Shown: positions 11,539-22,919, counted from the stretch's first letter. The stretch is DNA of 64,000 nucleotides from Pseudoscleropodium purum (GCA_963969395.1 OZ017797.1:6572001-6636000); one strand, 5' to 3'. Made by a program: numbers and translations. Notes: generated from the sequence alone by a model not told the origin.

Positions 11539-11760
11539 CAGGGTTGACAGGACGTCCGGACGTGGATGCTGTGTCCGCAACGTCCGCTGACATTCGCGAT
11601 CCCAGCGGACGCAACGTTCGCCGGGACCGCCCCGTCCACCCCGCCCTGCCTGTCCGCCTTCCGACGGCGGGAGGGACGCTACGTCCGCTGGCGTCCGTGA
11701 GGACGGACGTTCGGGTTACGGACGCTATTTTGGGGTAGACGTACTGATTTGTCAACCCTG
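11539..11760. mobile_element. GC-rich hAT-type MITE, 222 bp, perfect 8-bp target duplication
   Basis: CTTTAATA occurs at 11531-11538 and again at 11761-11768. Between these copies the element begins CAGGGTTGACA and ends TGTCAACCCTG, a perfect 11-bp terminal inverted repeat. An 8-bp duplication and CAGGG-type ends are the signature of the hAT superfamily. The interior is very GC- and CpG-rich and holds about ten GTCCG/CGGAC motifs in both orientations, which resemble subterminal transposase-binding repeats. The overlapping open frames of 64 and 93 codons are artefacts of the GC content. The perfect target duplication suggests a recent insertion. Confidence 0.85.
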
Positions 11761-12067
11761 CTTTAATAGTATACAAAACTTTGTATAGATGAATGTCGCA
11801 ATTTTTGGCTCCCCAAGTTACACAAATCTTGGACTATTGTGGATGAAATATCTATCCTTCATTCGAATCATTTGTTAGCTGTGTCATTTCTTCATTCATC
11901 CAATTCCCACATCTACATATATTCCTTGTCATAGACTTGTAAACCATCAATTTTTAAAGATATAATCACCCCTCAAAGGGTTGATACGCAGATTGTGTGT
12001 GCACAAGTTTTATACCTTGAGTTTTAACATGGTATTAAAGTCAAGTTGAGTTTAGAAAGCCTAGAAG

Positions 12068-13267
12068 TTAACACCTAAAGTCCCAAAGTCACCTCAGGGG
12101 ACACTTTGGATTTTGGGTAGGCTTGAGGGATCTCAGTTTTTGATGAGATTTTCTAAAATATTTTTTGAAGATAGGAAAACATATTAGCTTTATATAAATA
12201 AATTTTTTATTTCAATCAATGTCCAATAGCAAATTTTATGCCACTCTACTTATGTAGTTTGACCAAGTAAGAAAAAAAAAGATTTAAAGTTGAATTCAAA
12301 TTTTAAATTTTTTTCTCATAGATTATCATTTTTTCTATATAGAAAGCTTTGATTCATTCTATTTGGATTAGCGATGTGAAAGTTATGGAGCTTCTTATTT
12401 TACAAGCATTCACAACTTCTTCTTTAAATAAATTATTATGGGATTCATTTTTTAACTCAATTTCATAATTTAAAAAAAGTTCAACATAGTTTAATTTGTT
12501 TGCTAGAACAATCTTACTCTTGGGATTAGTCTATTTCAATTAATCCCTTCATAAAATTACTAAAAATCCAGTTTTTGATTCTACCTTGTACCTACTTCTA
12601 TATAATAATAATTTTTAAATGAAAATTAAGTTTGTTTTTTTAAAAGTTTTTTTGCTTGACTCTCAACTCAATTTTTCAATGTAAAAAAATTTAACCTCAA
12701 GCTCAAGTTTTAAGTTAAGAAGTTTCAAAACCTCAAAATCTAGTCAAACAAAGTGTTTTCTTCAAAGCCTAAAAAGAATCATGTTTCCTTCACTTTAAAT
12801 ACAAATATCTTACTATCCACAAGATAAAATTTCTGAAATTTCTTCCACACATTTTGTTACTAGTCTCATTAGAGGAGATTTCAACTTATGAGATGGGTGT
12901 GAGTTCCCCATAGTTCTCAAACTACAGGAACTGCCTTGCAATAGGTCACAAATGTGGCAATGCGATTGCCACGTTTGAAAAATAATATTTTTTTTTTTCA
13001 ATTTTCTTTTGCATTTCAAGAATGAATTTTTTTTTGTCAAGAACAGCCATTCCTCGAAATTGAGGGGGGGGAACTGCCAGGCGTAGCTACTTGGAATAGC
13101 CCTCCCGATCCCCCAGAAATTCTCTAATGAGTGCAAGCTACATCCTATAATTAGATATCCAAAACTAATTTAAAAAAATTTGAAGTTTTTTGTTCTTTGC
13201 AATAGAAATGACAATAATTTTGACTGTTTTTTTTATGAAGAAAAGGCCTTTGGACTTTAGGAATTAA
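12068..13267 (+). mobile_element. TTAA-bounded repeat (family B) with a nested family A repeat
   Basis: It begins TTAACACCTAAAGTCC and ends GGACTTTAGGAATTAA. The 'GCTTTGATTCATTC' and 'GATGTGAAAGTTATGGAGC' blocks (about 12347-12390) are shared with other copies, for example 45465-45510. A family A repeat (about 12880-13130, with the paired blocks TGTGGCAATGCG and ATTGCCACGT and a G-rich stretch) interrupts it. No coding capacity is visible. Confidence 0.5.
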
Positions 13268-14030
13268 GCCATCAAGGCTTATTCTTTATCAAGGTCAAAT
13301 GTGGCAAAAATTAAGCCATTTGTTTTCAAAAGTGCCACATGTTATTATATGATTGGTGTAAATTGAAGTGAATCACTGAAAATTTGAGGTAAAAATTCAA
13401 TTCTAACACCTCTTTGTTGAATTTGACCTTCATGTATGATAGTCTACTAAGGTAATTACACCTAAAATAGACCACTCTTCAAAATTGACCCCTATTTTTA
13501 AAGGGAAAATAAACAAGGAGGATTCCCAAAATGATGTGCATAACAAGGACAAATGTTAAATAAATCTTGAGTAGTGTGAAGCTCCATTAATAAAACCGTG
13601 GAGGTGGCAACTCTACAAGTGGTCAATTTGGGGTGCACTTTGTGTTGTTTTAACTCCTCTCTACTATCATTTCTTCATGTGCATCAAATTTATTTTGGCA
13701 TCACCTACATGACATTTTTAGCACCCTACACCTTGCATCTTTGAAAATTTGTAATTAATTCATAATTCATAATTCATCCAAAAATTATGGAACTACATGT
13801 GGATTGATTCATAGTCCTTTAGCAATGTGCAAAAAATGTTATTCATTTTCTATAGTACATTGGCCTTATGCCAAAGAGCTTATTCAATCCATTTTAGATG
13901 TAGTTATTGTAGGGAATGCAGTTTTTGGTGTGGATTGTATGCACAATGTAAGAGGAAAGTTACCCACATATTGAACGTTGAAGTATGATGTTAAATCCTA
14001 TATTTGAAGTAGACCTAGTAGGGTAATTTT
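13268..14030. other. AT-rich intergenic DNA with a single MITE-like end
   Basis: AAGGTAATTACACCTAAAAT at 13450-13469 matches the terminal repeat of the MITEs at 20957 and 44218, but I could not find its partner end here. Nothing else is recognised. Confidence 0.35.
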
Positions 14031-14034
14031 TGGA

Positions 14035-14205
14035 TTTTCAAAGGGTAAAAGTAAAAGAAAAGCCCCCTATTTTGAGCTATGTCCAAGATATATTCTAGAC
14101 TGCTCTTATCTAATTTGGGGTCTCTAATTGCAAATATGAATTCAAAATTTGCAAATAATTTTTTTCGTGAAAAATAAAAAAATTCAGTGTTTTCCTCTGG
14201 GATTA
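14035..14205 (+). repeat. Fragment of the MITE family also at 28779 and 42705
   Basis: AAAGGGTAAAAGTAAAA, GCCCCCTATTTTG and GGGGTCTCTAATTGCAAAT are shared in order with about 28798-28890. The inverted-repeat end is not clear in this copy. Confidence 0.4.
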
Positions 14206-14209
14206 ATCT

Positions 14210-14870
14210 AGATTGCTGAGCCCACTACAAATGCAGAATTTAATGTCCGACAATGCTGAGTAGACCTTGAAATTCCAGGGCCAATCACAATCCCTGCACA
14301 CCTGCACGCACATTCCAAGTACACCCCAGAGAAGACATCCTCATCTAGGTTACTCAAGCATGTTTTCTGCGAGACAGGTGTCTGAAGCCACAGCGCAGTT
14401 CCTTTATAATACTGCACCAACCTCCGTCTGCTGCTTCCTTCACTCATCAAAGTCACAATTGCGGCCTTGTCATCGGAGGGGGCAGGTACTTTACACGGAA
14501 GCAGAAATGGACAAACCCTTTTCTATTGCAAGCCACACCTTCTTTTTGCCGTAAATTTAGGAGAGAAGTGGTTCGGAGTGTATCCAGTGCACTGCAAACA
14601 GAAATGAGGCTCATGAGCGGTACCGTAGTGTTTAGTAGAGTCTTCAAAATTACTGTCCTGAACTGAACTGAACTGCAGTATCACAGCCTGGGTATTTATC
14701 CTTATTTCTCTTATGGAATACCAGAAGTTTTCCAGATGATTATTTTGCACTAGGAACAGGGAAAGTAGGGGAAGTCGTCACTAGCTTAACACAAGTTGGC
14801 AACACTGTAAACTGATATGTTATCTAAAGATAATCTAGCTCCCGGTGTACGTGAGCAGAAAGGATTCGTC
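14210..14870. other. Moderate-GC sequence upstream of the GNAT gene, no gene assigned
   Basis: Composition here resembles the gene islands rather than the repeats, and overlapping frames of 60-95 codons occur on both strands (for example 14267-14554 plus, 14208-14456 minus). None has a motif I recognise or matching splice signals. It may be promoter DNA, an untranslated exon or the remains of another gene. Confidence 0.3.
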
Positions 14871-14888
14871 CAGTGTAGATGAAAAGAG

Positions 14889-15118
14889 CATTATTATATA
14901 CGAGCGTGTGTGTGGTAGCAAAACAAATCATCAGTAAGTTAGCTTCCGTTTCCGCTATCACTTCTGCAAGTTTCCTTCGCAACTTGCCCAGAGGAAGCCA
15001 CTTTCTTGAGTTCACTCGTGCCTTTTTACACATTCAGTCTGCAGTTGCTAAATTACATCTTTCAACTCCGTTCTAGCAAAGGCCAGAGATCGCTCATCAC
15101 TCCGGTTTTCCACTTCGG
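14889..15118 (+). promoter_or_regulatory. Possible TATA box and 5' leader exon of the GNAT gene
   Basis: TATATA near 14896 is followed by non-repetitive sequence. A consensus donor, CGG|GTAAGT at 15118/15119, pairs with a strong acceptor, TTTTCTGTTGCAG at 15387, giving a 269-base leader intron upstream of the ATG at 15483. Both signals are good, but the transcription start is a guess. Confidence 0.35.
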
Positions 15119-15482
15119 GTAAGTTAGATAAGTACTGTTGCAGGTTGTAGAAACAAAGCACTTTGTGTTGCGAACCTGCAAAGCACAACTATTTAGAGTA
15201 TTGGTTCGTGTCCTTTGCAACTGACTCGTTTGATCTAGTGTGAGTGCGACGCAGAGTAGATCGAATTTTAGTTTGGGTTCGATCAATCCCAAAGTGGCGT
15301 TTGAATAGTTTCTGCAGAAGTTATAAGAGCTCCAATTTCAATCACTAGTTTTTTCAATGTGTTTCAAAGAGATCTTTTCTGTTGCAGCTGCAAAGTGTAG
15401 ACTAACAATTAATTCGTGTTCAAGCGCTTAATTTGCGACCGACTCGTTTGATCTGTTGTACAACGCAGAGGAAAATTCTGGT

Positions 15483-18400
15483 ATGGATTCGATTAGTGTT
15501 AATAATACTATCACCGGGATGAGGGTCCGTCGTATGGTGCCTGAGGATGCGTTGCACGTGGCAAGGAGCTGTTACGATGCGTTTCTGGCGTTCAACGACA
15601 GTGTGGGCATTCCCCAGCGCTTGGACTTCGTAAGCTTTGAGACCGCAGAGGAGGTAGTGAAGTACTTGTCTTCCAAGCCTGAGATTTTTGGAGTGGTGGC
15701 GGTGGAGGGAGTCTCAGGGTCTATCATGGCCGGCGGCTTTCTCTTTCCAGGTTGCTTCTCGAAATTCCTTTTTGAGAAATTTCAGTGTGGCAGAGTGTGA
15801 TGTTTCATGTGCTGGGAGTTTGAAAATTTCAGGTGTTGGGATGGGTTTGGAGTTCTTTAGTGTACACCTAAGATTTTAGAGGTGAAGTCTTTGAGTTGAA
15901 ATCGTATTACAGACAGAGAGGCAACCTTATCAGTGCTCCTCCGAATGTTTCACATTAGAGTGTGACGTTCTTGTGCAATAAGTTAGAAATTTCAAGTGTT
16001 GGGATGGGTTTGGAGTTCTTCAGTGTAAACCTAAAATTTTAGAGGGGAAACCTTTTAGTTGAAATTTAAGTTACAGACAGAGAGGCAACCCTAATCTGTG
16101 CTTCCCCCAGTGTGTCTGATTAGAGTGACATTCATGTCCTGGATGTTAGAAAATTTCAAGTGTTGGGATGTGTTGGATCTGTTCAGTTAGATTTGAAGCC
16201 TTTGAATTGAAATCGTAGTTGCAGACAGACAGAGGCAACTTAATCTGTCCTCCGAATGTGTCATTTTATGAAAACTTGACTAAAAGGAACGAATACGACG
16301 CTGTTTTTAATAGTTTTGGGGGTATTTCTGAACTGCATAGTGAAATTTGTACCGAAGATGTGGATTTTATGTTTGTATTTTTGTTTAGCATTTGCATGCC
16401 AAACATAAACATAAACGAAGAATGCACCTAGGTTCATTCATCGTGAAATTTGATAATCATCGACTGAGTATCTTGACGATAGGACAGCGTGTTTCCCAGG
16501 TTAAGCTTATGCACTTGGAAGTGGGTCTTCGTATGGGTTGGGCTTCCACTTGAGCTACTTTAGTTGTTGGAGATGGTGGGTCTCTACATTGCTAAGTGCT
16601 TGAGATGGGAAGGTTTCACCTAAAGATGGAGACCCTATTTGTGCCACAATTCAAAAGTCACCCTATTTGCACTATTGTGTTTCAACACTTTGAACTTTTA
16701 AATGTTGTCCTTTGATACATAGTAGACATGAAGTGGTGCAAATAATCCCATGATGCAAATAGAATCTTTTACCTCATAGGCAATTAACTTTTAAGTAGAT
16801 TAGGGTAGTTTTCATTGGATTTTGTTTTAAGGTGGGCTAATTTCATTTTAATTGAACTAGGTTTTGCATTTATAAATGTTCCAATGCAAATATTCAAGTT
16901 TGGGAACATATGAAGGTAGCTTCGTAGCTTTTTGATGAGACTAGTAGTAGGAAACATGTTTGTAGGGCTATAATGTACCTTGTGAACGTACCTTAACAAG
17001 CTACAACAACCCTATAAAGATGTTGCAATCCATAATGATCTATTGGATGACAAAGAATTCTTCTATGTAAGATAGAAGCGTATATGTTCAACCTTGGAAT
17101 TTTGTGCAAAAAGGAAAGGTCTTACATAGTAGTTTGACTTCCAATGAATGCTTTTTTTTAATTTTTAAAGTAGATGATGATTGATGCACCACCCAAAAAT
17201 ATGATTTCCATGGTGACCGGTCCATTTGTATAGGGTTAATCTTGTATCTATTGATATTATTATCTTTGGTATCTTACATTGGTATTAAAGAATTTAGGAT
17301 TGCATATGTAGGTGGTCTATTATCAAGAAATTTTCAATGATACACGTGATTGTTTATTTATAAGGTTTAATTCTCTTAGTTCATAAAGAAAAGTTTTTTA
17401 CACTTAAACTTGGATGAAGTCCAAAAATGGCATTTTAATATTATGTGCAAGAGTTATAAAAACTCAAAGTTCAATTAATAGACTTTAAAAATCAATGTTC
17501 TAATTTCAATATTCTAATGCTAAACATTAGATAATCAGTATCTATTTATTATCTATATTTATTAGGGTACACTTTTAGATACTTCCTTTAAAGTTGCTTC
17601 TTTTCAAGTTATGCTACCTCAATGATTAGATGTTTTCTCATGTAATGTGTGGATTTGCAGGAGAAATGTATGAAATTGGATTAATTTTCGCAGACAATGC
17701 ATTCAAAGGAAGAGGTGGAGCAAAAGCTGTAATGGTAGCATTGTTAGAGAAGGCCAAGAGTGATCATCCCAAATCCATTCGTTTGAATCAGGTGGCCTAT
17801 TACTTCCATTTTACTTCAAATTCTCTCATTATAAACTAGACAATGCTCAAGTAGCTTTAGAGCATTATTGGACCTAATGTCAAGTTGTTCATTCAATTAA
17901 GATTATTTGTTTCTTGACATTGAAGTGATTTTAAGAACTTGGAACAATCAAAGTGGGAAACAAACATATGTTAAGGGTCTGAATTCTCCTCCAATTATCT
18001 AATAAGATATTGACATCATTTTTTCAAACACCAACCTTAGTATTGTGGATATTCAATGACTATTCAATGTGAGTGAACAAATTCAATATATGGTGGGAAA
18101 CTGTTGGTTTAGTATTTGGATCATTTTTGATGACTAGCTCAATGATATATTCCATCTTTTCAAGGTTAATTACTTGTTTAGAAGGAATGTTAGTTTATAG
18201 TGACCTAAGAAGAGTGTGGATGTATTGTGAAGATTGCTGCCAATGTGAGTAGTTTTGCGTTATACGCAAGTTTGGGTTTTCTTCCGGTAGATTGTTGGAC
18301 GGCTTTTGAGGGATGTGTGACAAATGAGCAAGCAACATCTGCAAGTCATTCTATTGGGTACCAACCTCCCATAGGTAATTACTCTTTAATGCTCAAATCT

Positions 18401-21400
18401 ATATTTGATTTTTTGGAGTATTTTTTTATAACAACTTTGTATTAATATGTTATTCACATAAATGTCATCTATTGGGCTTATAGAAAGTTTGAATTTTAAA
18501 CATTCAAGCATTAATTTGGATGAAACTTCACTATAGAGTACTTTGTTCATTATTTAGAATTTGACCTTTATAGCACTTGGGGGTTAATTCATTTTGCTTG
18601 AACTAAAAAATAGTATGTTTACTTTAGAAACTTCTAGTCAACCATCGCAACTTACAAAACATATTTTTTAGGGATAAAAAATGTAGGATATGGATTCTTC
18701 CTTTTTTTGGTGAATTTTACTATTGTGAAGTTTTAATAATGATGTATTTCAAACTTCTTTAGGTATAGAAACAACCACTTTTGATTACTAAAGCTCCTAA
18801 AAAATAGTACTAGGTGATACTAAATATATATATGTTAAGTACATTTGCCAAGTTTCATCCAAAGGTTCCACCAATCATATGTTTAGAGATCAATATGGTG
18901 TAGAGTGTGGTGTTGAATTTTGAATCTCATATTCTCCTTGTATTGTGTTTGCACTACTAAACAATTAACTCTAGTCTAGTTACAAAATTTTGGTTGGGAA
19001 ATAATACTTTGTAACAAGGGGATTTGAATTGCAAATTGGTTGTGTGTGTTGACTACTCTTTTGAGTGAGCAGTGAGGCAATGTATCCTAGTTGTTGTTGC
19101 TTTCATTTATTTTGGAGCAAGGGAGATGGAATGGGCTATTGTGATACTAATAGTGATTTTAATTTTTGAATTCTTCTTGAACTTGAGGCTCTAACTTATG
19201 TTTTTTTGATGCCCTAACAATGCCAAAAAATATGAGACATACATGTATGTACTTTGTATATGTATTCCACATCCATACTCGTACTCATATTTATACTCAT
19301 CTCTAAATATGTATCTGAAATTCATGTTTTTTTCATTTCTTTCATTTCTTTTTGGTAGGGGTGGTGGTTAATTGAAATGGGCTGCGCTTCTGAGTGTGGG
19401 TACTAGTGGCATCCGCAGAGCTAGGTTCCAGAATTCTTAAGTGGCTGCTTCTACAGCACGTTTGAGCTTTTTAACATCAAATGTTTGTCTAACTCTGTTT
19501 CAGGAGTGCATGTTCGGAGAATGGAGGATGCCGATGTGAAATCATGTAACGATCTCCACATCAAAATTAATGGACTTGGGCGAACGACGGAAATAAGAGA
19601 GTTGCTCTCTCATTCATGGGTTGCCACGCAAGACGACCAAATTCTGTACGTTCTAGAAATTATTCATGATTTACACAAACACATCTTGTTTTAGTACTAA
19701 GTGAATCCCTTGTTGCTTGAACTGAAAATCAAGAGTTCACTTTCAATTAGAAGCTCATAGTGAATTTAGATAACATTGAAAATATGTTTTTGATTTGTTA
19801 AACAGTGTAGGATCTGGTTTTTTCTGTGCGCAAGTATTTTTTTCTACCGTTTTTGAAGCTTCGTAAATGATTCATCAGTCATACTTCGATCGACATGGTA
19901 GTGATCGGTTTTGATCAGTTAAGCTTCGTAAATGATTCATCAGTCATACTTTGATCGATATGGTAGTGATCGCTTTTGATCAGTTAGGGATTGAAATGGA
20001 TACTTCAAACGTAATTGTTAAGCTAGTAATTTTAGAAAATTATTATCAGAATCAGTTTGGCTTACAGTATTTGCACTTTTGAGTTAAGAATGATCATAAG
20101 AGTTTTCAGGCATCTTAGCTTTTCCAGTGACTGAGCTCCATGTAAGGTACAATCATCTTATATATATTCGAAGAATGTACCACGACATTGAAATTAGGGT
20201 ATAGAATTGAATTACTATCAACTGAGCTCTTACAACTTTTGGCATACAATATTCAAGCACCATTCTTCGGCTTCATCTTATTTCAACTGCAATCTAGCTA
20301 AGGCGAGACCAAAAATACCGAAACAATCGTAGTTGTCACTACAATTTGCTTAATAATACCCTACGTTTTTCCCATGCATGTGCAGTGCATACACAACAGG
20401 CTTCAATCTAAACGGTCATGCAGTGGCAGAGACAGAAGAAGCTCTTGTTTTGTTGTTCACGGAGGTGTGTCTTCGACGCCCTGCCACAGACCCTCTTCCT
20501 ACTTTTCATGTGCTCGGAAGGCTTTATCCACGACTTCTCCAATGGGCGCTTGCAGCCAAACTCAAAGTCAGAAGGTACGCTGTGAATGATCCAAAGTTTA
20601 TCTTCAGCTTCCCAACATCATTTTAATCAGTTAACATTCAAACGCACTCATAATGCTAAGCTGACTAGTCATTGCAGATGTGGAAGTATTCTGTAGTTAG
20701 AGAGAGAAGTAATAACTTATAATGATGCGTTCAATGTGAGTCCTCCAATCAACTAAAAACTGCAACCATAAAATAATGTTCTTAGTTAAAAAGTACAACT
20801 TAGCATTGTGTCCTATGACCTTCTAAGTTTCAAAGAATATCGAACATAGGGTGAACTAATTTAAAGTAAGATTCATTGGCAACCATGATTGTGTGCACAT
20901 GTTTTTGGTCACACAATGGCAAATTGCAGCTAAGCTTTAGGTGAAGTTCAAGAATGAGGTAACTAGACCTAAAATCTCACAAATAAGCAATTCAGCTTGG
21001 TTTTTCATTATGATATTGAAAACCTTTTTGTGAAGTCTTCTTGGTGAGTGAAAAGGGGATTCTAGATTTTCTTAGAATGCATTTTTTGGACACTATAAGT
21101 AAACTACAAACTTTCAAAGTGCTGAAAACAAGGTTTAGGGTTACCAACCATAGACTCTCATGAATAGTGAAAGTACATTTCTGACAAGACTCTAGATTGT
21201 GCAGTCTTAGAAAGCAGTTGAAATTAGGTGTAATTACCTTAGTGTTTGAATATTGTATGCAGATTTTGGAAGAGCTCAAAATCCAATTGATATATATATA
21301 TTTTCAAGTCTGTGCCTTAATTTTAATAATTTCAATTTCGTAGTATTATATATTTTACATTGAGTATCTATGTACTACTATTAGGACTATTCTCAACATT

Positions 21401-21527
21401 GCAATATATTTTGACTATCTGTATTGTTGTGTGTGAATTTTTTTGCAGGAATTGTTGGCTTATGGTGATAGGCTTCTACCAATCACCCCAACATGGCATG
21501 ATTTATAGTCCTAGCATAAATGCCTGA
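15483..21527 (+). CDS. Double-domain GNAT N-acetyltransferase, six exons
   Basis: Predicted acetyl-CoA-dependent acetyltransferase; substrate unknown, no targeting signal evident. Exons 15483-15750, 17661-17791, 18233-18374, 19504-19645, 20386-20574 and 21449-21527 have GT-AG borders with matching phases (1, 0, 1, 2, 2) and encode 316 residues. The N-terminal domain starts near residue 13 (MRVRRMVPEDA), has the acetyl-CoA loop FKGRGGAKAVM at 104-114 (form Q/R-x-x-G-x-G/A with Lys first), then NVSSFALYASLGF at 137-149. The second domain starts near 182 (VHVRRMEDADV) and ends in a QSPQHGMIYSPSI-type tail. It lacks a clear acetyl-CoA loop, so the C-terminal half may be structural or bind substrate. 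ATG 15483 is the first in-frame ATG (the frame opens upstream with TTG). Introns are 0.5-1.9 kb, repeat-rich and locally duplicated. Confidence 0.8.
15819..16270 (+). repeat. Three tandem 163-bp units inside GNAT intron 1
   Basis: Units start at 15819, 15982 and 16145. Each opens with a GAAAATTTCA-like block, then GTGTTGGGATG, then AGTTGAAAT and CAGACAGAGAGGCAAC. The last unit is slightly shorter. They are diverged by substitutions and small indels, but the spacing is constant. Confidence 0.7.
19856..19985 (+). repeat. Two tandem 65-bp units inside GNAT intron 4
   Basis: AAGCTTCGTAAATGATTCAT starts both units (19856 and 19921). The copies differ at only a few positions, so this is a recent duplication. 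Confidence 0.75.
20957..21240. mobile_element. 284-bp MITE inside GNAT intron 5
   Basis: The left end AGGTAACTAGACCTAA is mirrored by TTAGGTGTAATTACCTT at the right. The whole length aligns with 44218-44502, sharing CAAATA.GCAATTCAGC, GTGAAAAGGGGATTCT, AATGCATTTTTTGGACACTAT and AAAGC.GTTGAAATTAGGTGT. No protein is encoded. It sits between exons 5 and 6 without disturbing them. Confidence 0.7.
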
Positions 21528-22255
21528 GCTCTGTATGACACCTCGCGGTTTACATAGGACAATTTGCTCTCATGAGTCCTTATGTGATAACTGAAGTCTA
21601 AGTTCTCCACAAGACAGTTAAAACCAAAAAAAAATCAAAAACAGTTTAGCGTTTGCCTACAATGCATGTTTAAAGTAAGACTTTAATTAGAGCAGGGCCA
21701 CTTATAGCAGACTCATCTTATTATCTTGGTTTGAGATTGGTACGTTATTGCAGCCTTATGATATATATTGGTAGAAGAAGTTCCATAGTCATTTGATCCC
21801 TGTGACTCGTAGTTCCTTGTTTGACTGCTGGTCTGCTACTGTACTGTACAATGGCTACAAAAGTTTGGTTTTACATGATGACGAGAATGTCCAGGAAGAA
21901 ATTGAGCCAAACCATTCGATATTTCAAGTTCTTAGTTATTCCTTCATATGTTTTAATAATATATTCCTTACATGTTTACTTCGTGATCAGCCCCTTCTTC
22001 TCCGCGACTAGCACACATCATTCCCAATTAGGGCTTCACACTGCAGTTTCATAGCTCGCACGACCATTGCGGTGGCATTAACATTAACCAAGGATTCATA
22101 ATCTTAGGATTCAGAGGGGATCAAATTTTGTTGATCATAAGACACAGTGAGGAACATTCCATTTGTTGGTCGAAATATAAATTCAATTTAGACAAAGGAA
22201 TTACTTTGGAGACCTACTCAAAACTGCAACAAACAGGAACTCCAAGCTGAATTAC
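21528..22255. other. GNAT 3' flank and spacer
   Basis: This is the probable 3' UTR of the GNAT gene followed by intergenic sequence. Overlapping plus-strand frames at 21793-22054 (72 and 77 codons) have no motif I know. I looked here for later exons of the cysteine-synthase-like fragment and saw none. Confidence 0.4.
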
Positions 22256-22913
22256 GCAAGTGCGATCGATGCGGTCGTTTTCACGGATCCACCAGGTTGG
22301 TACGACTCCAACTTCGCCACGATTCTTGCCTCCGCCCCTTTAGCAGCGAAAATCTTCGTGAGGTCCAGTACTCAATTTCGTTACATTGGCACGATTCCTA
22401 CTCAAAAATAGTGGCTTACATGTCTATGAAGGTCTAAAATCTACGAAGAGTATGGATGTATGTTTCAGAACACACGTTCTCAAACGTGCCAAGTATGGGA
22501 CTACCTCTAATTAAATAATGAAATTAATTGACGTTTATGAAATTGACCACGTACTAGCGGCGTTCCGCCGATGAGGTGCACGTATCAGTAAGCGTCAAAT
22601 TGTAAAATAAAGCGTACCTTCGGCACTATCCGAAAACCTTATATCTACTTGCATCGATTCTAGTTTACTAGGTTATAGAACACGATCCGCGCTTCTATAC
22701 GTCACGATTTCGTCGCTCTGAAACACTTCAACTCAACGAATTTGATCACAACACCGACAGTCACTCTCGGAAAAGCTAAAATCCTTGAATCCAGCACGAA
22801 CGATTCATCTCTGATCACTAGCTAGACCGACGATGGCTGTGCACGAACCTGATCACAGTTTCGTAGAATTAAAGGTTCCTTCGGAGTCGTCCCGAGTACG
22901 TAGCAGTCGCCAT
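22256..22913 (-). pseudogene. 5' fragment of a cysteine synthase (O-acetylserine thiol-lyase)-like gene
   Basis: Cysteine synthases are PLP enzymes that make cysteine from O-acetylserine and sulfide. Minus-strand 22370-22256 encodes DLTKIFAAKGAEARIVAKLE followed by SYQPGGSVK, matching the family's 'AKLE..PGGSVKDR' segment with the PLP lysine. The following Asp-Arg is replaced by Thr-Thr. It is bounded by an AG acceptor and a GC|GTAATT donor. Minus-strand 22575-22551 encodes LIGGTPLV, the family's 'LIGNTPLV' motif, ending at a possible C|GTGGTC donor. An ATG at 22913 opens MATATYS, a plausible first exon. An in-frame stop and no clean acceptor precede the LIGGTPLV part, and no later exons are seen before the GNAT gene. 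I infer a decayed or transposon-captured 5' fragment. Confidence 0.6.
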
Positions 22914-22919
22914 GATCTC

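Noticed and set aside
11495..11776. Open frames of 93 (minus) and 64 (plus) codons with Arg-rich products
   Set aside because: They are a by-product of the stop-poor, GC-rich hAT MITE and run across its ends into the target duplication.
14208..14750. Several overlapping frames of 64-95 codons on both strands
   Set aside because: No motif, no agreement of splice signals, and frames overlap on both strands; kept only as an unassigned moderate-GC region.
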